Below are positions 22,833 to 34,494 of a stretch of DNA of 64,000 nt, piece after piece (within the stretch, counting starts at the first letter, position 1; every line of letters begins with the position of its first letter). Under the pieces are notes generated by a model, which did not search any database, was not told where the DNA came from, and was given only the letters and a program-made list of their open reading frames with translations. The stretch covers positions 7,021,258 to 7,085,257 of the forward strand of contig OY720641.1 in the NCBI GenBank assembly GCA_963169105.1. The letters run 5' to 3'. This DNA is from Ceriagrion tenellum (Eukaryota; Arthropoda; Insecta; Odonata; Coenagrionidae). Both the position numbers and the translations under genes were made by a program.

Positions 22833-25800
22833 TATCAGATGGTTGTCACATGACCCATACAAACAAACCTATTTAATGGAGATTACACAAAAAACCTAAA
22901 TATACTTGCGGCAGATGATTTTTATCTCAATACAAAATATGGGCCACATTTAATTTTAAAAATGGAGTTTTTATGGCAGAGCTATTGATTTGGAAAATTT
23001 TTATGTTAAAATGTTAATAATAAATGGTTAGAAGAATGCAACGTGAATACACTGAAGTTCCAGCGACTTTGTGCCGATAGTTTATTCTACATTAATCATC
23101 AGTAACTTTCACACACTCCTTAGGACGTCACTGAACATTTTACGGACTTTTGAGCAAATTAAATGTTCCTACGAGACACCGGGCACATATTACCACTTAC
23201 AGTTTTTGAGGTCACGGGCCACTTGGTTAGGTACATCGGTACTTGCCGTGAACAAATTTAAGTTTCAGAATGCTTTGGTGGGCTGAGCCACCGCAATTAC
23301 CATTACTGATGGCCTCTCTGTGATTACATGTTAGGATGTCCGTCGATTATCTGGTGTGAGCAGAAAGAACTTAAAAACGATGAGGATGAGTCACCAGAAT
23401 GCATGTTTTAATGCATTAAACAAACACTAAAACTACCATGGGAAAGTTACCTTGGTTTAATCCGCTACATTTTTGTCAACCAACTTCTTTATAAAACTTA
23501 AAAAAATTTACTTTTACGAAAACTTTAGGAAATACTTCTGAAATTACTATTAGATATTCGTAATCAGTTCTATTACAGAAATGGTTTTTTTCTATGCTTT
23601 GAAATTCATCCCATTCTGGCCAAATTTTAAGGCAGATTGAATGGCCAAAAGTCGTAAAAATATGAAATATTCACCTTGGATAGCAATATAACATGGCTTA
23701 AAGTCCTGATGCGATGACAATTTTTCAGGCTGCTAGACTATAATGGTAGAAAGCACATGTCACTGAACTAAAACAGACCAACCTATCTAGTTGCAATTAA
23801 ATGTATGCTTTCCTAATGAAATGCTACAAGACACGTTTTGGAAAGAACAACTTCGTTACTTTCTTCCGTCGAGCTTGGTAAACTGGAGTCTTGCAACAGT
23901 TGCTACAGAAACATAATGGCAATTAATCGCGCGGGGCCAAAAAACCCTAAAGACATCCGGAAAAACTGAGCGAAAGAACCACGTATGTTGAAAACACTTG
24001 AGAGTAGAAGTCCCAAACTTATGGCGTCCACTCCAGGGGCATAAAATAAAATCCTCTTCAAGACCATAATGGAAAAGAGGATAAATGGACGGTGATTCTG
24101 GGGAAGGATATTAATGGAATACGTCACGCATACGATAGAAGACATAAAAGTTAGAAGTTATGATGGAACGTAGAGTCCACTGTCCGGCAGGAAGGGACAC
24201 AAGGAGATGGCTCCAGCAGAAAACTAATATTCGAGTTGATGACCGAAAGTAATGACGATGCTCCATTTTATATGTTCTGTAGGCAATACTACGTAATGTA
24301 TAAATACATGTTTTCATTCCTGGATTGCGGCAAATAACCCAAATGACAAATATATTGTGTAATGCACTATAGCACCAAGCAATTTTACATCGCATCAATA
24401 CGCTCTCATGAACAAAACCGGCAGTAATTAATATCATGGATGCCAGGAGTTCAATGTTTTCTCCTCCCTTCTTTAGCAACATTACTACCGTCTCCCGACT
24501 TTACAGCAATCTCTCAGAGCTATTCAGTGCAGAATATAGCGTTCAAAACTAACATCATGACCGAATGATTACCGATTTCTGTGGGTTAAGAGTGATAGAA
24601 AAAGCAAATTCTTATATAAAGAGGGTAAAAAGGAAGGAAAATACTCGGATTCCTGCGTTAAAATTAACGTTTTCTTATTTTCAGGTAGTAAAGATAAGTA
24701 TTTAATTCAAATATCTGACTGATATTTATCACCTTATTTCTCATATAGCCTATTAATAAGCATGAGACTTAATGTAGTTCAAAGTTTTATCATTATTTCG
24801 CAGTGAAATACATCTTACTATTGTAAAAGATAGTGTGGTTTCGATTGCCACAAGATTCTACCACGAGAAAGAACAAATCTCTATTTTGTTGATGGTACTT
24901 GCTATCCTGAGCTAGAGAACCAAGGAAAATGATCTGGACAGGACCAAGTGGGTAAAATCTGTGCGATACGTTTAACAAATTTACGGGATATTTAATTCTA
25001 TAATTTACCCCAGGTAGAATGAAGCACGTAATTTTAAAATCAATATCGCCACGTAATAACCTCAGATTGTTGTGAGCAAAAATAGCCTGCCTGTGATTTG
25101 TTTAATTGTGTCACCAACGGTCCAATGTCGAAATAACAGTTCACATATCTTACTGCCACTGTACACGAGCGTAGAATCGACATTCAGCCTTGGAGGAGTA
25201 TACAATGAGCTGAGATACCAAAAAGTACTGTACAAGAGAATACCAATTGTTAATAAAATATATCGACTGAATAAACAAAGTTTTAATGGCTTACGGCTCT
25301 TTTGGACCATCAAAACCGTTTTTCTAAAATTTTTTCTCCATTGCTTGAGCTATTATTTATGCATCATAAACCAAGAGGGAACTTCAAAACAAAGGTAAGA
25401 AAGAATGCCGAAGAGCAAATACAATAAAAATTTGAGGAACAAGGAGCCGTGAAAAAGACCAGAGGAGAAAAATGGCACTGTAGAACGATTTAAAAAAGAA
25501 TTACATGCTGATATGTTGCATCATAAGATGAAATGAAATCCTTGGAATCACAGCCCACGAAAATGCTCAGAAAGGACAATTACAGGTCTACTTAATACGA
25601 AACCGGTTACTGCCAGTGAATGTGAATCGACTGTGAACACATTTATTTGACTGTAACGACACTCCGTGCAAAGTGGAGTCTCTACCCTTCTACTTCTCTG
25701 GATATTAACTTTACAAGGGTGGAGAATATTTTTCTTAAAAGATGTCTTTTCCCGCCTCTCCTCTTCACTACCAATCCCAAATAGCAAGTTTCCTCTATGC

Positions 25801-26204
25801 GGAAGAGTTATGCTTATGCCTACCACTATATTTCGTAAAATTAACTATGGAGTAAAGAAGGCAATACATTTAGCATTTAATTGTCTAAAATAGCAGAGAA
25901 TTGGTAATTGACGGAGAAAAAAAGTCGTAAGAAATATGACGGTAGTGTTATAGAAAGGAACGCTGGTGATTCGATAAACAGAAATGTTCCGACCAGGAAA
26001 TTTTAAGAAAAAAAAGGATGTTGAATGCATATTCAATGAATGAACATTCATTGATAAGTAAGATATATTCATGTTAGTCACGTTTTGAGACAGCTCAGCC
26101 TACGGAAACAAAAGTGTTAGTAAAAATAAGAGAGAAAAATATTAAGGCAGACTAATTATCAAGAGGTTTTCTCGTACAAAAAACATAAGGAAAATTATGA
26201 TTTT
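22833..26204. other. AT-rich spacer
   Basis: I see no supported gene. An ATG-started minus-strand frame of 123 codons (24111-24482) and its neighbour at 23903-24145 are hydrophobic and unrecognised; I regard them as chance. No clear repeat was found. Confidence 0.45.
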
Positions 26205-26650
26205 TAAATGAATAATTATGATATGATGAAAAGGTTAAATAATGAAATTGAGAGTAGAAGTGAAGGAATCTTCCAATTGATATAATGGATACTATGTAGC
26301 AAACTAGAAGCCTTCGAAACTTGGAGCTTGAGGTGGATTCTGAAGATTATATGGACGAACAAAATAAGAAATGATGAATTGTACAGAAGAGTAGAAGAGG
26401 AAAGGGCTACATGGAACACCAGACAGAAATGAAGAACAAGATGGATTGGACACAACGGGTTTGTGAAGAACATATTTTAAGGCAAAATAGAGGGGAAAGT
26501 CCCGAAAAGAGGACCCAGGAATAAGTTCAAGGGCTAAATTAATAGGAAAGTACCTACATAGAAAAAACTACCTGGAAGTAAGGGAACTAGCATTAGATAG
26601 CGAAGGGTAGAGCACTGCAGTCAACCGATCTTAGGATTGAAAGACCAATG
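26205..26650 (+). mobile_element. RTE-like LINE C-terminal relic (second subfamily)
   Basis: The + strand encodes KLEAFETWSLRWILKIIWT, then RRVEEERA, RTRWIGHNGFVKN and GKIEGKVPKRGPRNKF. These correspond to the WRRM, WLGH and GKRGRGRPR blocks of the better copies. It shares a closer relative with the fragment at 29.0 kb (GHNGFV, EGK, GPRN/RPRN, and a CAGTCAACC...CTTAGGATTGAA end). Frameshifts and stops leave no usable frame. Confidence 0.65.
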
Positions 26651-26819
26651 ATGAGATCGGTGTATAAGATCAAATTTTGACTTTAAATAGGTATAAAGAT
26701 CAGACGATGGATGGTTGATGATTGTTGGATGCACATAAGTGGATGAAAACCTCAAGCAAATTAACACAAAGGAGGAAAACAACCATGTCCGACCGAGACC
26801 AATCAATTTAAGTATAGCC
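26651..26819. other. Short spacer
   Basis: There is no feature I can name. Confidence 0.5.
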
Positions 26820-27910
26820 GCAACTCCCGACCATTCCTTTACTCCCTCCTCCCAGAATATTCACAACCGCACGACTGACTGAAGGGGATGGGGAGGAGGG
26901 AAGGATGGTTGGAGGCGCCACCCCATTGCCATTCTTCCTCAAAAGTTTCTCTTCCTCGCAAACCTCTCCTTTACTTCCCATCCAAAAACAAAACTCCTTG
27001 AAAGCGCCTGAGCGTGCCCACCTTTTGAGGAGTAAAAGGGGGCCATCCGAAATGAAACGAGTTAAAATCTCAGCCCGCATTGTTTAAAATTCTTCTACCC
27101 TCTCCTTGCCTCCAAGCTACCCTCTCCCCACGGGGACGCGTAATGCGGAAGGGGAGGGAGGGAGGGAGGACATATATTCAAGAGGGATGGGGAGAATTGA
27201 GCATGAGCAGAGGAGCAGAAGGAGTTGGGGCATTCATATTTAAACCCCTTTTGTGTTTCCTCATGGAGTTACCGGTAGATTTTATTCTCAGCCCCCTTAT
27301 ACCACACCTTTCTTCCTCACTTCTATTTTATTCTATTGTTCTTCCTGCCAACTGCTCTTTCCTCCTCCTTCCTCGATTCCCAGCCATATCTCCCTCCCTC
27401 ATCCTTGCCTCGACTTGTCTCTTGTCTTCTCTCTCCCATTTTCTTTTTCTTCCAGGGAATTAGCGCGGCGAGGGTCTATTCCCTTACTCAACTTCAGGGG
27501 AGAACTCTAACCCAACTCCAGGAGTAGAGGGCGTGTGTATGTGTGTTGGTGGTTTAGGGACGGGCAGGAGGAGTTGTACAAGGCGGGGATTGGGTGCTCT
27601 GTTGATGGAAAGGGCGTATAAGGGTTGGGTTTTCCTTAAGGTGTTGGAGAAGGGCACGCAATGGAAGGGGTGTGGCGTGGAGTCTCTAGGGCGGCGACTG
27701 GGGATGAAAGTAACACAGAGCGGTCCAGAGGGTGGGTATACATTTAAAGGCGCAGATGGGGTGAATTAGGCAGGGACGCAAGTCTTGGAGGGCGTGGAGT
27801 TGAGTGGGATTTTCATAGTGGGGGATGGGCAAGGAGGTTACCCCAAGAATGAAGGGTGCTGGCGAAGTTGGATGGAGAGGTACGGATTGAGGGTTGTGAA
27901 GCAGCTGCAA
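26820..27910. other. Long GC- and purine/pyrimidine-rich islet
   Basis: About 1.1 kb of GC-richer DNA alternates between polypurine (GGGAGGGAGGGAGG near 27155) and polypyrimidine tracts. Several overlapping frames are open on both strands, up to 127 codons, none recognised. A strong acceptor-like tract (TTTTCTTTTTCTTCCAG, about 27446-27462) is followed by a short open stretch, but no matching exon can be identified. It may be regulatory DNA or low-complexity sequence. Confidence 0.35.
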
Positions 27911-29007
27911 GCATTGGAAGAAGCCTTTGGCTAGCCGTATTTCAAAGTACGCCGAGCCTAAAATAACCTTTTTTCCGTACTCAAGACGGGGAACGCCACA
28001 GAACGAGCTGCCAATGAAAGGCGTTAACCGTTCCCCTCAATTTCTGACTCTTGGCAGCCAATCAACGCAGTTCTTCGTGAATGGGAGGCAAGAAGTCACG
28101 TTGGAAACGAACTTGAGCTTTAAACAGCGATGTCCCACTCGCACATTATAAATATTGCAGCACGCGATTAGAGACCACAGAGAACCTCTCGACAACTGAA
28201 AAATCCCTCCCGACAACTCATGCATTACTGGCTTCTGTGATTGGCTGGAAAAGTGAAGTGAGCTACGAAATATTCAGGGTCAGCAGTAACAAGTTTGGAA
28301 ATAGGGTGTTGAATTGACAACATGAAACATATCAGCAGCATCGTCCCCAAAGAATTACTAAGGAAGGTTTGTAGAACATGTCCTTGAATAAAGTATACCC
28401 AGCACCAGAGTCCATTTCATATGTATTTATTTGCAGAGGTATTTATCGAAATATGAATTGGGAGAGACCAATTTAGAACATGGCTGTATGCAATTCAATG
28501 TACAAAAATGGAAGAATATCATCGGGAGATGCAATATACCAGAAGTACCTAATGACCTTTAGGTAAAACGGAAGGCAGCACTTAGGTTTGTGCGGACGGG
28601 GATGGAGGAGGAAAAGCATTTTCGACAAAATTAGGATAACGAGAGAATACGGGGTATCAAAGAGGATCGTAGGTGCTAAGAGGGATTAAGTTAGGTAGGA
28701 TGTTAGGTGTTAAGTAGGATTTTGTGAAGATAAATAAAAGATAACACCGTTACAAGCTAACAATCAGCTGGAAATTATCTTATGACGCAGAGTAGAATGT
28801 TATGTAACCGACGGAAGACCATGTGCTCTATGCGATGACTTTTGCATCTTAAAGTACAATGTGTCAGTTGGTTGGAACAACGACCCTCACGCTTTATACC
28901 TAAGAATACAATTAATTCATAATATCCAATATATAAAATCCGTCAGCCTAGGCCAGCCAATCGGATTTATGAAACTTATTTTCACTTTAATATACATATA
29001 TCCCCCT
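27911..29007. other. Spacer, no gene seen
   Basis: There is no gene. A short stretch at about 28676-28725 has repeated AGGTGCTAAGAGGGATT/TAAGTAGGATT-like words. Confidence 0.45.
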
Positions 29008-29245
29008 CCCTATGATAGATTGGACTCATCCTGAGACACAATGGGTTTGTGAATAACTTAATTGAAGGCAAAATAGAAGGAAAAGTCCAATCAGAGGAAG
29101 ACCCAGGAATAATTTCATGGATCAAATAAAGAGGAAAGCACATAGGATAAGATTCCAGGAGGTAAGGGAACTAGCATTAGACAGGGAAGGGTGGAGGGCT
29201 GCAGTCAACCAATCTTAGGATTGAACGACCAATGAATGAATGCAT
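29008..29245 (+). mobile_element. RTE-like LINE 3'-terminal relic
   Basis: This is a short piece on the + strand related to 26.4-26.65 kb. It encodes RHNGFVNNLIEGKIEGKV, then RGRPRNNFMD-like sequence after a one-base shift. It ends with a block close to the other copy (GCAGTCAACCAATCTTAGG, compare about 26617). It belongs to the same subfamily and is 5'-truncated. Confidence 0.6.
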
Positions 29246-30579
29246 ATACCCCTTTGCAGGCACATTACAAGCAGGAGGAGATTACCCATACCAACAGGTC
29301 GTCATAAAAGAAAACTAAAACATAATAGCATTAATAATATTGTATTTATAAGACGTAATATCCAATGAGCATGTTAACCTGACGTTCAGAATTCAAATGC
29401 AAGGCCTGCCTCTCCAGACAAGTCATGCTTAAAATGAAGCTCGTCTTTTGGTACTATATCTTTCAGGGGTAACGGAAAGTGGCTCGGGGTAAATAATTAC
29501 CCACCCTGCAGCGATACACAAATTACCCCCATTTGGGCTTTATGGGTGCATTTTGACTTCCATGAAGCGCAAAAAGCGATGAGCAGCTTTGCGTTTGTGT
29601 ACTTAACATGAATACTAATAGATTAACTGAGCTGAAATTCAACCTCACTAAACAAGCAGGACAACACTCTGCCTACGATTTCGTGAAAATGGCAGTTCTC
29701 CCCTAATCATTCTAGACTTAGGCTTCCGTAATCACTGGGATGTGAACTCGTGGTGATGAATGGAGAGCATTATTGTGAAAGTCAACGACTTTTTTTTCTT
29801 TACTGGTAGGAAATCTGACCACTGAACGCGCGGAGCTAGTAAAAAATCATCACTATCTCCATGTGAATTCCGTCCCAGTATAAATCGTTTACCATGATTC
29901 GGCGATGGAGTGCATATCTGTGAAGCGAGAATTTTGATCCTGTTATTTGCATTTTGGCATGGAATCCAAATTTTTGTTTCCTTTATTTTTCTTCACTGCT
30001 AAAACGGATTTATACACCACCGGAGTTTCATTTCATCAATCACAATAATAGCTGGACATAATCAACGTTGAACAAACAGAACAAATATGATGCCATGGCT
30101 GAGCTATGATGGATGGCCTTTAATTCAATCGATTTTTGACTGATAATTTTTACGCATTATTTTATTTCTAGTCAATTGCTAACGAATTATCACCAGATGT
30201 TGAGGCAATATGGATATAATTTAAAACGAATTTCTCAGTGTGCGCTGTATAAAACGATGGCAAAATTAAAAATTAAGAGAAAGGCACTGAAATTATATAT
30301 AAAACTATTTTGATGCAAATAATTATCTAATACGGAAGTTTCAATCAATATAAATCACAAGCATTGGATAAGTCAACCTGTCCAAAGCTCATTTCGATCA
30401 GAACTAGGATATTTATCCGCTCACTCTTACCTATGCCTTTAAATCGGAGAATCAAATTGCTCTTCTTTTAAAGTTAAAACATAAACTATAAGAAATTCAG
30501 AAAAGGAGTGAATGTAACGCAGTGGCATAGCAATATCAGGATTAAATCAAGGGATAAAATTCAACATAAAATTATTTGA
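29246..30579. other. AT-rich spacer, no feature seen
   Basis: There is no gene, repeat or RNA gene I can support. Confidence 0.45.
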
Positions 30580-30655
30580 CTTGCGGGGATTTGAATCCGG
30601 ATCTCCCTATCGCCATTCTGGTGGGCAGGTTAAACCAACAAGCCATCTTACTTTG
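30580..30655 (-). repeat. tRNA-like SINE head or tRNA relic
   Basis: On the minus strand there is an A-box-like TGGCTTGTTGG (30635-30645). A B-box-like GGATTCAAATCC (30587-30598) follows about 37 bases later, as in a tRNA. No acceptor stem pairs around it, so it is not a working tRNA gene. A tRNA-derived SINE or an old tRNA pseudogene fits best. Confidence 0.5.
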
Positions 30656-31399
30656 ATGCGACTTTCGACGGGGGATCTTGCAAACTAGGTGTTGGTGTCT
30701 TAAGTCCACCATGCGGCAGAGGAGACGATGGTCATGCTTACTAAGCCACTTGTACGGTGAATACCGTCGTCGTTCTTAAAACGATTGAATTGACAAATTT
30801 CTAATAAAATCAATTGATTAGAAATTTTCGAGAATTAGAATTTCCAGAAAATGCTATTGAATCCCTACAATCTCACCTATTAGCAAGTCTGTCTTCTTAA
30901 TTACATTTTTTTCAAGTCTCATTTGTCACTTATTTCTCACTTTATCTGGATTAAAAGTTAGCATTGCTCATCACATTACCATCTTAACGTCATACCTAAA
31001 CGTATTTTCCATCAAATGCGTAAATTATTGGTCGTCCTCGCCTGACATACTACTCTTTAGTTTACACTCTTTGCTTCCGAAATTATAGCATACAGGGAAA
31101 TATCGATCTTCGCCACAGTTTGCCTAACTTACTAAATGGTCTAAGGATAACATTCTTTTATGTCCATAATATGAATGAACAATGAAATCAACATTGGTTC
31201 GTTTGTGAGATACTACTTTTTTCCTTGATTCTATTGATATGCATAATCTTTTATAAGTTACCAAGAAGTTTTCTGTATCACTCTGCGACGAACGTCGCGG
31301 AAAAACGAATTGACACGGTGGCAAAGGAGTCAAAATGACCAATACGGAATGATTTCCAACAGTCACACTATATTTAACATAGTAAATTACAATTAGGAT
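30656..31399. other. AT-rich spacer, no feature seen
   Basis: There is no supported feature. Confidence 0.45.
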
Positions 31400-31830
31400 T
31401 ACACAACAACGCCCGCAGGCTAGCTGCCGAAACTTGACGAACGACGGGTGCTGACGAGGAGCACACTCCGGTGGCCGGCAGGGAAGAGGGGCCCGCTGGG
31501 ACGAAGCGCCCGGTGACCGCCGTCAAAGGAGGGGAGGTAGCTCTGGATCAGCGGAGAAGGGGGAAGTAGGGGAACTGTTCGTCCAGCCATTGGTTGGGAC
31601 GGCGGCGTAGAGGAGCACTATTGCCATAAAGTTCCGAAAAGAGGCCGCCAGATGCGAGTTCACTATATAAGTAGAGCACCTTGTTCTTGTCGCGCAATAT
31701 CGCCGACAGTGCGCACTTTGAAATCTCCCTACCGCACTTAGAACATCTCGCGTTATGTCCGGCTCGCGACGATGTCCACGAGCGAAAATGTCCGCGGCGA
31801 AATTATAGCCAAATTTGTGCTGAAAATTCG
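31400..31830. other. CpG-rich islet
   Basis: This is a sharply bounded GC- and CpG-rich segment between AT-rich flanks. Open frames exist on both strands; the longest (minus, 103 codons) begins at a non-ATG codon. It holds a TATA box, listed separately. A host promoter and a solo LTR are both possible. No TG...CA ends or target-site repeats were established. Confidence 0.4.
31664..31671 (+). promoter_or_regulatory. Candidate TATA box
   Basis: TATATAAG sits inside the CpG-rich islet, far from any AT-rich run. GC-rich sequence follows for about 110 bases. The first downstream ATG frame (ATGTCCGGC, about 31754) closes after 17 codons, so no coding gene is shown. Confidence 0.3.
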
Positions 31831-32655
31831 GCACAACTCTATATCCTATAGAAATAATACACTCAGAATACCCTCTTTATAAATCCAGTATTTCGACATT
31901 TCTTCACCTCCTTCAGGACATAATCTTCACAGGTGATCACAATGATGCAAAATATATGTAACAGAAAAAAATAATTGAAAGCGATCAATGGATAGCTGAA
32001 TCACCACATAAGATGCTCATCGCCGCACAAGTAGTCGTTAGAATATGAGATCTCATGTTTTCCCTTTCAATAGTTATTATTATCGCAGTTATTAAACTTT
32101 TAAGTGCGAGTCCGGAGAACAGATATAAGACGGTTGACTGAAATTCCACAGAAATATATGTAGGCTTTATTTTTACATATCACTGACGTAGACAGCACAA
32201 TTAGGTGTAAATATGAAAATAAAAGTCGTTCAAATGTCCGGCAACATCGCTTACAAGAATTTATATGACTCCTCCGCAGTTGACATGTTTTTTAACGAAA
32301 ATAGATTCACAAAAAAATGTTTTATGTTAAGGAAGGTCAAAATGAAAACATGCTACCATAGTTGCTGAGTTCATATGTTCAATCAACTTCCAAAATCCAT
32401 TGAGGGGACTTATGCACAGAACTAAAATTAAAAGACCACAATTGACGATAAAGAATACAACATTTGACGATTAAATAAAATTAAATATTACTCCAAATTG
32501 TCAGAAGAAGCAAAGTTAAATGGACTAATGAGTATGAATTTCGGTCATGGTGGCGTACATCGACGAGGATATTTCTCGAATTCGTGAGTGTTGCCAAGTA
32601 TGAAGCCTGTTTTACTTCGCTTCTTTTCACAGTAAGAGTAATATTTAACTTAACC
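31831..32655. other. AT-rich spacer, no feature seen
   Basis: There is no supported feature. Confidence 0.45.
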
Positions 32656-32900
32656 TACCTCACACCTTGACTGTGTGGTGCGAAAATATGGCGTAATGGG
32701 CAGAGGGAGTCAGAATAAGTATTTGTACCAGAAAAATGACCTACATAACCATCCTGCGGGCTTGGGTTCGAATCACATCGGTGATATGTACAATCTTCGG
32801 TGGAGATATTTATGTGAAATCGCGGTCCCATGTTGGCTGGTATGTGGAGGGCACTTAATGCACGGTACCTTTCCAATCATATGGGTGGAAGAACTGGGGT
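32656..32900 (+). mobile_element. tRNA-derived SINE
   Basis: There is an A-box-like TGGCGTAATGGG at 32689-32700 and a B-box GGTTCGAATCAC at 32765-32776. The gap is larger than in a tRNA, suggesting an insertion between the boxes. The body then carries GTGGAGGGCACTTAATGCAC (32846-32865). The same block, reverse-complemented, lies in the copy at 61.4-61.64 kb (GTGGAGGGCACTTAAAGTAC), so both belong to one family. The 3' limit is approximate. Confidence 0.65.
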
Positions 32901-33720
32901 CAGTTTAACATAATTCGCTAGGATTAGGCTAAAGCCTTGTTTCTCTCCACTGTTCAACCTCTCTTGCGTAATCCATATCCAACCAACATGCCCACCGACT
33001 TTCATTGGAGCCAACGACATCAGTTTTTGGACATCTCCCCAAATGGCCAACTTTTTGCACATACCGCGTCGTAAAAAAAATGTTGGTCCTCGATATGATC
33101 CCTGCGGCACGCGCAGTCTCCCCACACGTTTGCGACATCAGCAATGCACTTAATCTATGGGCGTCGGGAGCGATTGAGGCTAGGCACGGAGCAGACCTTC
33201 ATAAGGGCCCTAACGGTCTCTTGCAGCCGTGATGCTCATCTCATCAAAGTCCCGGCAGCGCGTGAACGGCTGACGACGCCATCCGGGCGCGTCGAGGTCG
33301 ATAACCGTCAACCGATTGACGAGAGAGCATTTTGACGGAGGGCGAGCACGTGGAAGCAAGCTGTTTGGACGCCGTTTGGGGATTCAGATCTCCTCAACCC
33401 TCGGCTGCCGCGAGATGGGATGCAAGCAGGAGGCACAATGCCCACCTTCCTCGATGGATGTGTGGACGTCATCATAGTCATGGCTTCTCCTCGTGCATTC
33501 CGCTCGAATGACTTCCCCAGGGGGTGTCGTCACCATCACCGTTTGTGATGGCGATACCATTCTCCGGCCCCGCACTCAACTCGTGGGGATGGGGCATTTA
33601 TTCCGTGACGGAGCGTGGGAGTTCCTTTTTTCCGTTCTTTCTTTCCCACGTGATATTGTGGGACGATGGGATCGAGATGAGTTTCTGTTAAGGCGGTAAT
33701 TTTATCTCTGAAGGCATCGC
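32901..33720. other. GC-richer islet
   Basis: From about 32990 the DNA is GC- and CpG-richer, with short frames open on both strands (60-82 codons). None is recognisable. One minus-strand frame contains a fragment resembling a CCHC knuckle, which I rejected. It may be decayed retroelement or regulatory DNA. Confidence 0.35.
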
Positions 33721-34439
33721 CAATGGGGTCCTTTGGATAGGAAGCCAGCGACGGTCGCAATAGTAATGCGATTTTCACATCCCACTCCCCCCTCTATCAA
33801 CTCTCTCTCATCCCTTCATTTTCAATTGAGGTAAAATTTGGAGTCCAAAGTACCTCATTAGCTTCATTGTATAGATTGCATTACTGCTCTACTTTTAGAT
33901 ATATCTCTCCCTTTCACGTTCCTTACCCTCCATCTGCATGACCACACGTGTTGTACAATACCTTTTAGCTCTATTTCAAACACATAACATCATTTTTCAT
34001 AGTTCGTAGGTCACTAGCCTCTTACTTGATTAATATGAATAATGGTAATCTAGAATTAGGTTTCTTATTAGGGAAAGCTATGTTCCACAACTTGGATAAG
34101 TAAGTAAATTAGCATAACTGATTTGAATGAAACTTTGTAAACTAGTATATACCTTGCATTCTAATGTATTCATCTCTTCGGAATAGGAATCAAAAATGTT
34201 TTCACAAAGCCCTCTGAACATACTCCTTCCCTGTAGATCCTAGGTATAGGTTCGATAAAAGCTTGCTTACTTTAATTTCCTAAATTCTTTTGCAGCTCCG
34301 AAGATACATTATCTACTCCTACAGCTTTTCTGACGCAATTACTTCTGGAAAAAATATAAATTACTCTACTTTTCACAAATCGTAGGCATTCGAATTTCCC
34401 TCTTGTGTCCTAAGGCAGATTAGGGAATAGAAGCCCAGC

Positions 34440-34449
34440 GCGCATGCGC
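34440..34449. promoter_or_regulatory. NRF-1-like palindrome
   Basis: GCGCATGCGC is the palindromic core recognised by NRF-1 (Ewg in Drosophila). It lies 32 bases from a CTCF-like motif in a small GC-rich patch within AT-rich DNA. The match is exact; binding is inference. Confidence 0.35.
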
Positions 34450-34480
34450 TTATAACAAAACCTGCCGTTAGGTGTAGCGA

Positions 34481-34494
34481 CCGCCACCTCCTGG
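34481..34494 (-). promoter_or_regulatory. CTCF-like motif
   Basis: On the minus strand CCAGGAGGTGGCGG fits the CTCF core CCASNAGGKGGCRS at every position. One isolated match in 64 kb can be chance. The neighbouring NRF-1-like palindrome makes a regulatory patch more likely. Confidence 0.35.

Noticed and set aside
24111..24482. 123-codon minus-strand ORF with hydrophobic parts
   Set aside because: No signal peptide, no family motif and no supporting context; consistent with chance in AT-rich DNA.
30580..30655. Possible tRNA gene
   Set aside because: A and B boxes are present, but no acceptor stem or anticodon arm could be formed. Kept as a SINE or tRNA relic only.
32929..33144. Minus-strand frame with a CCHC zinc-knuckle-like stretch (QKVGHLGRCPK)
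   Set aside because: Only part of the Cys/His spacing is present, the first two Cys are missing in that frame, and all three minus frames are open here, so it does not support a retroelement gag.
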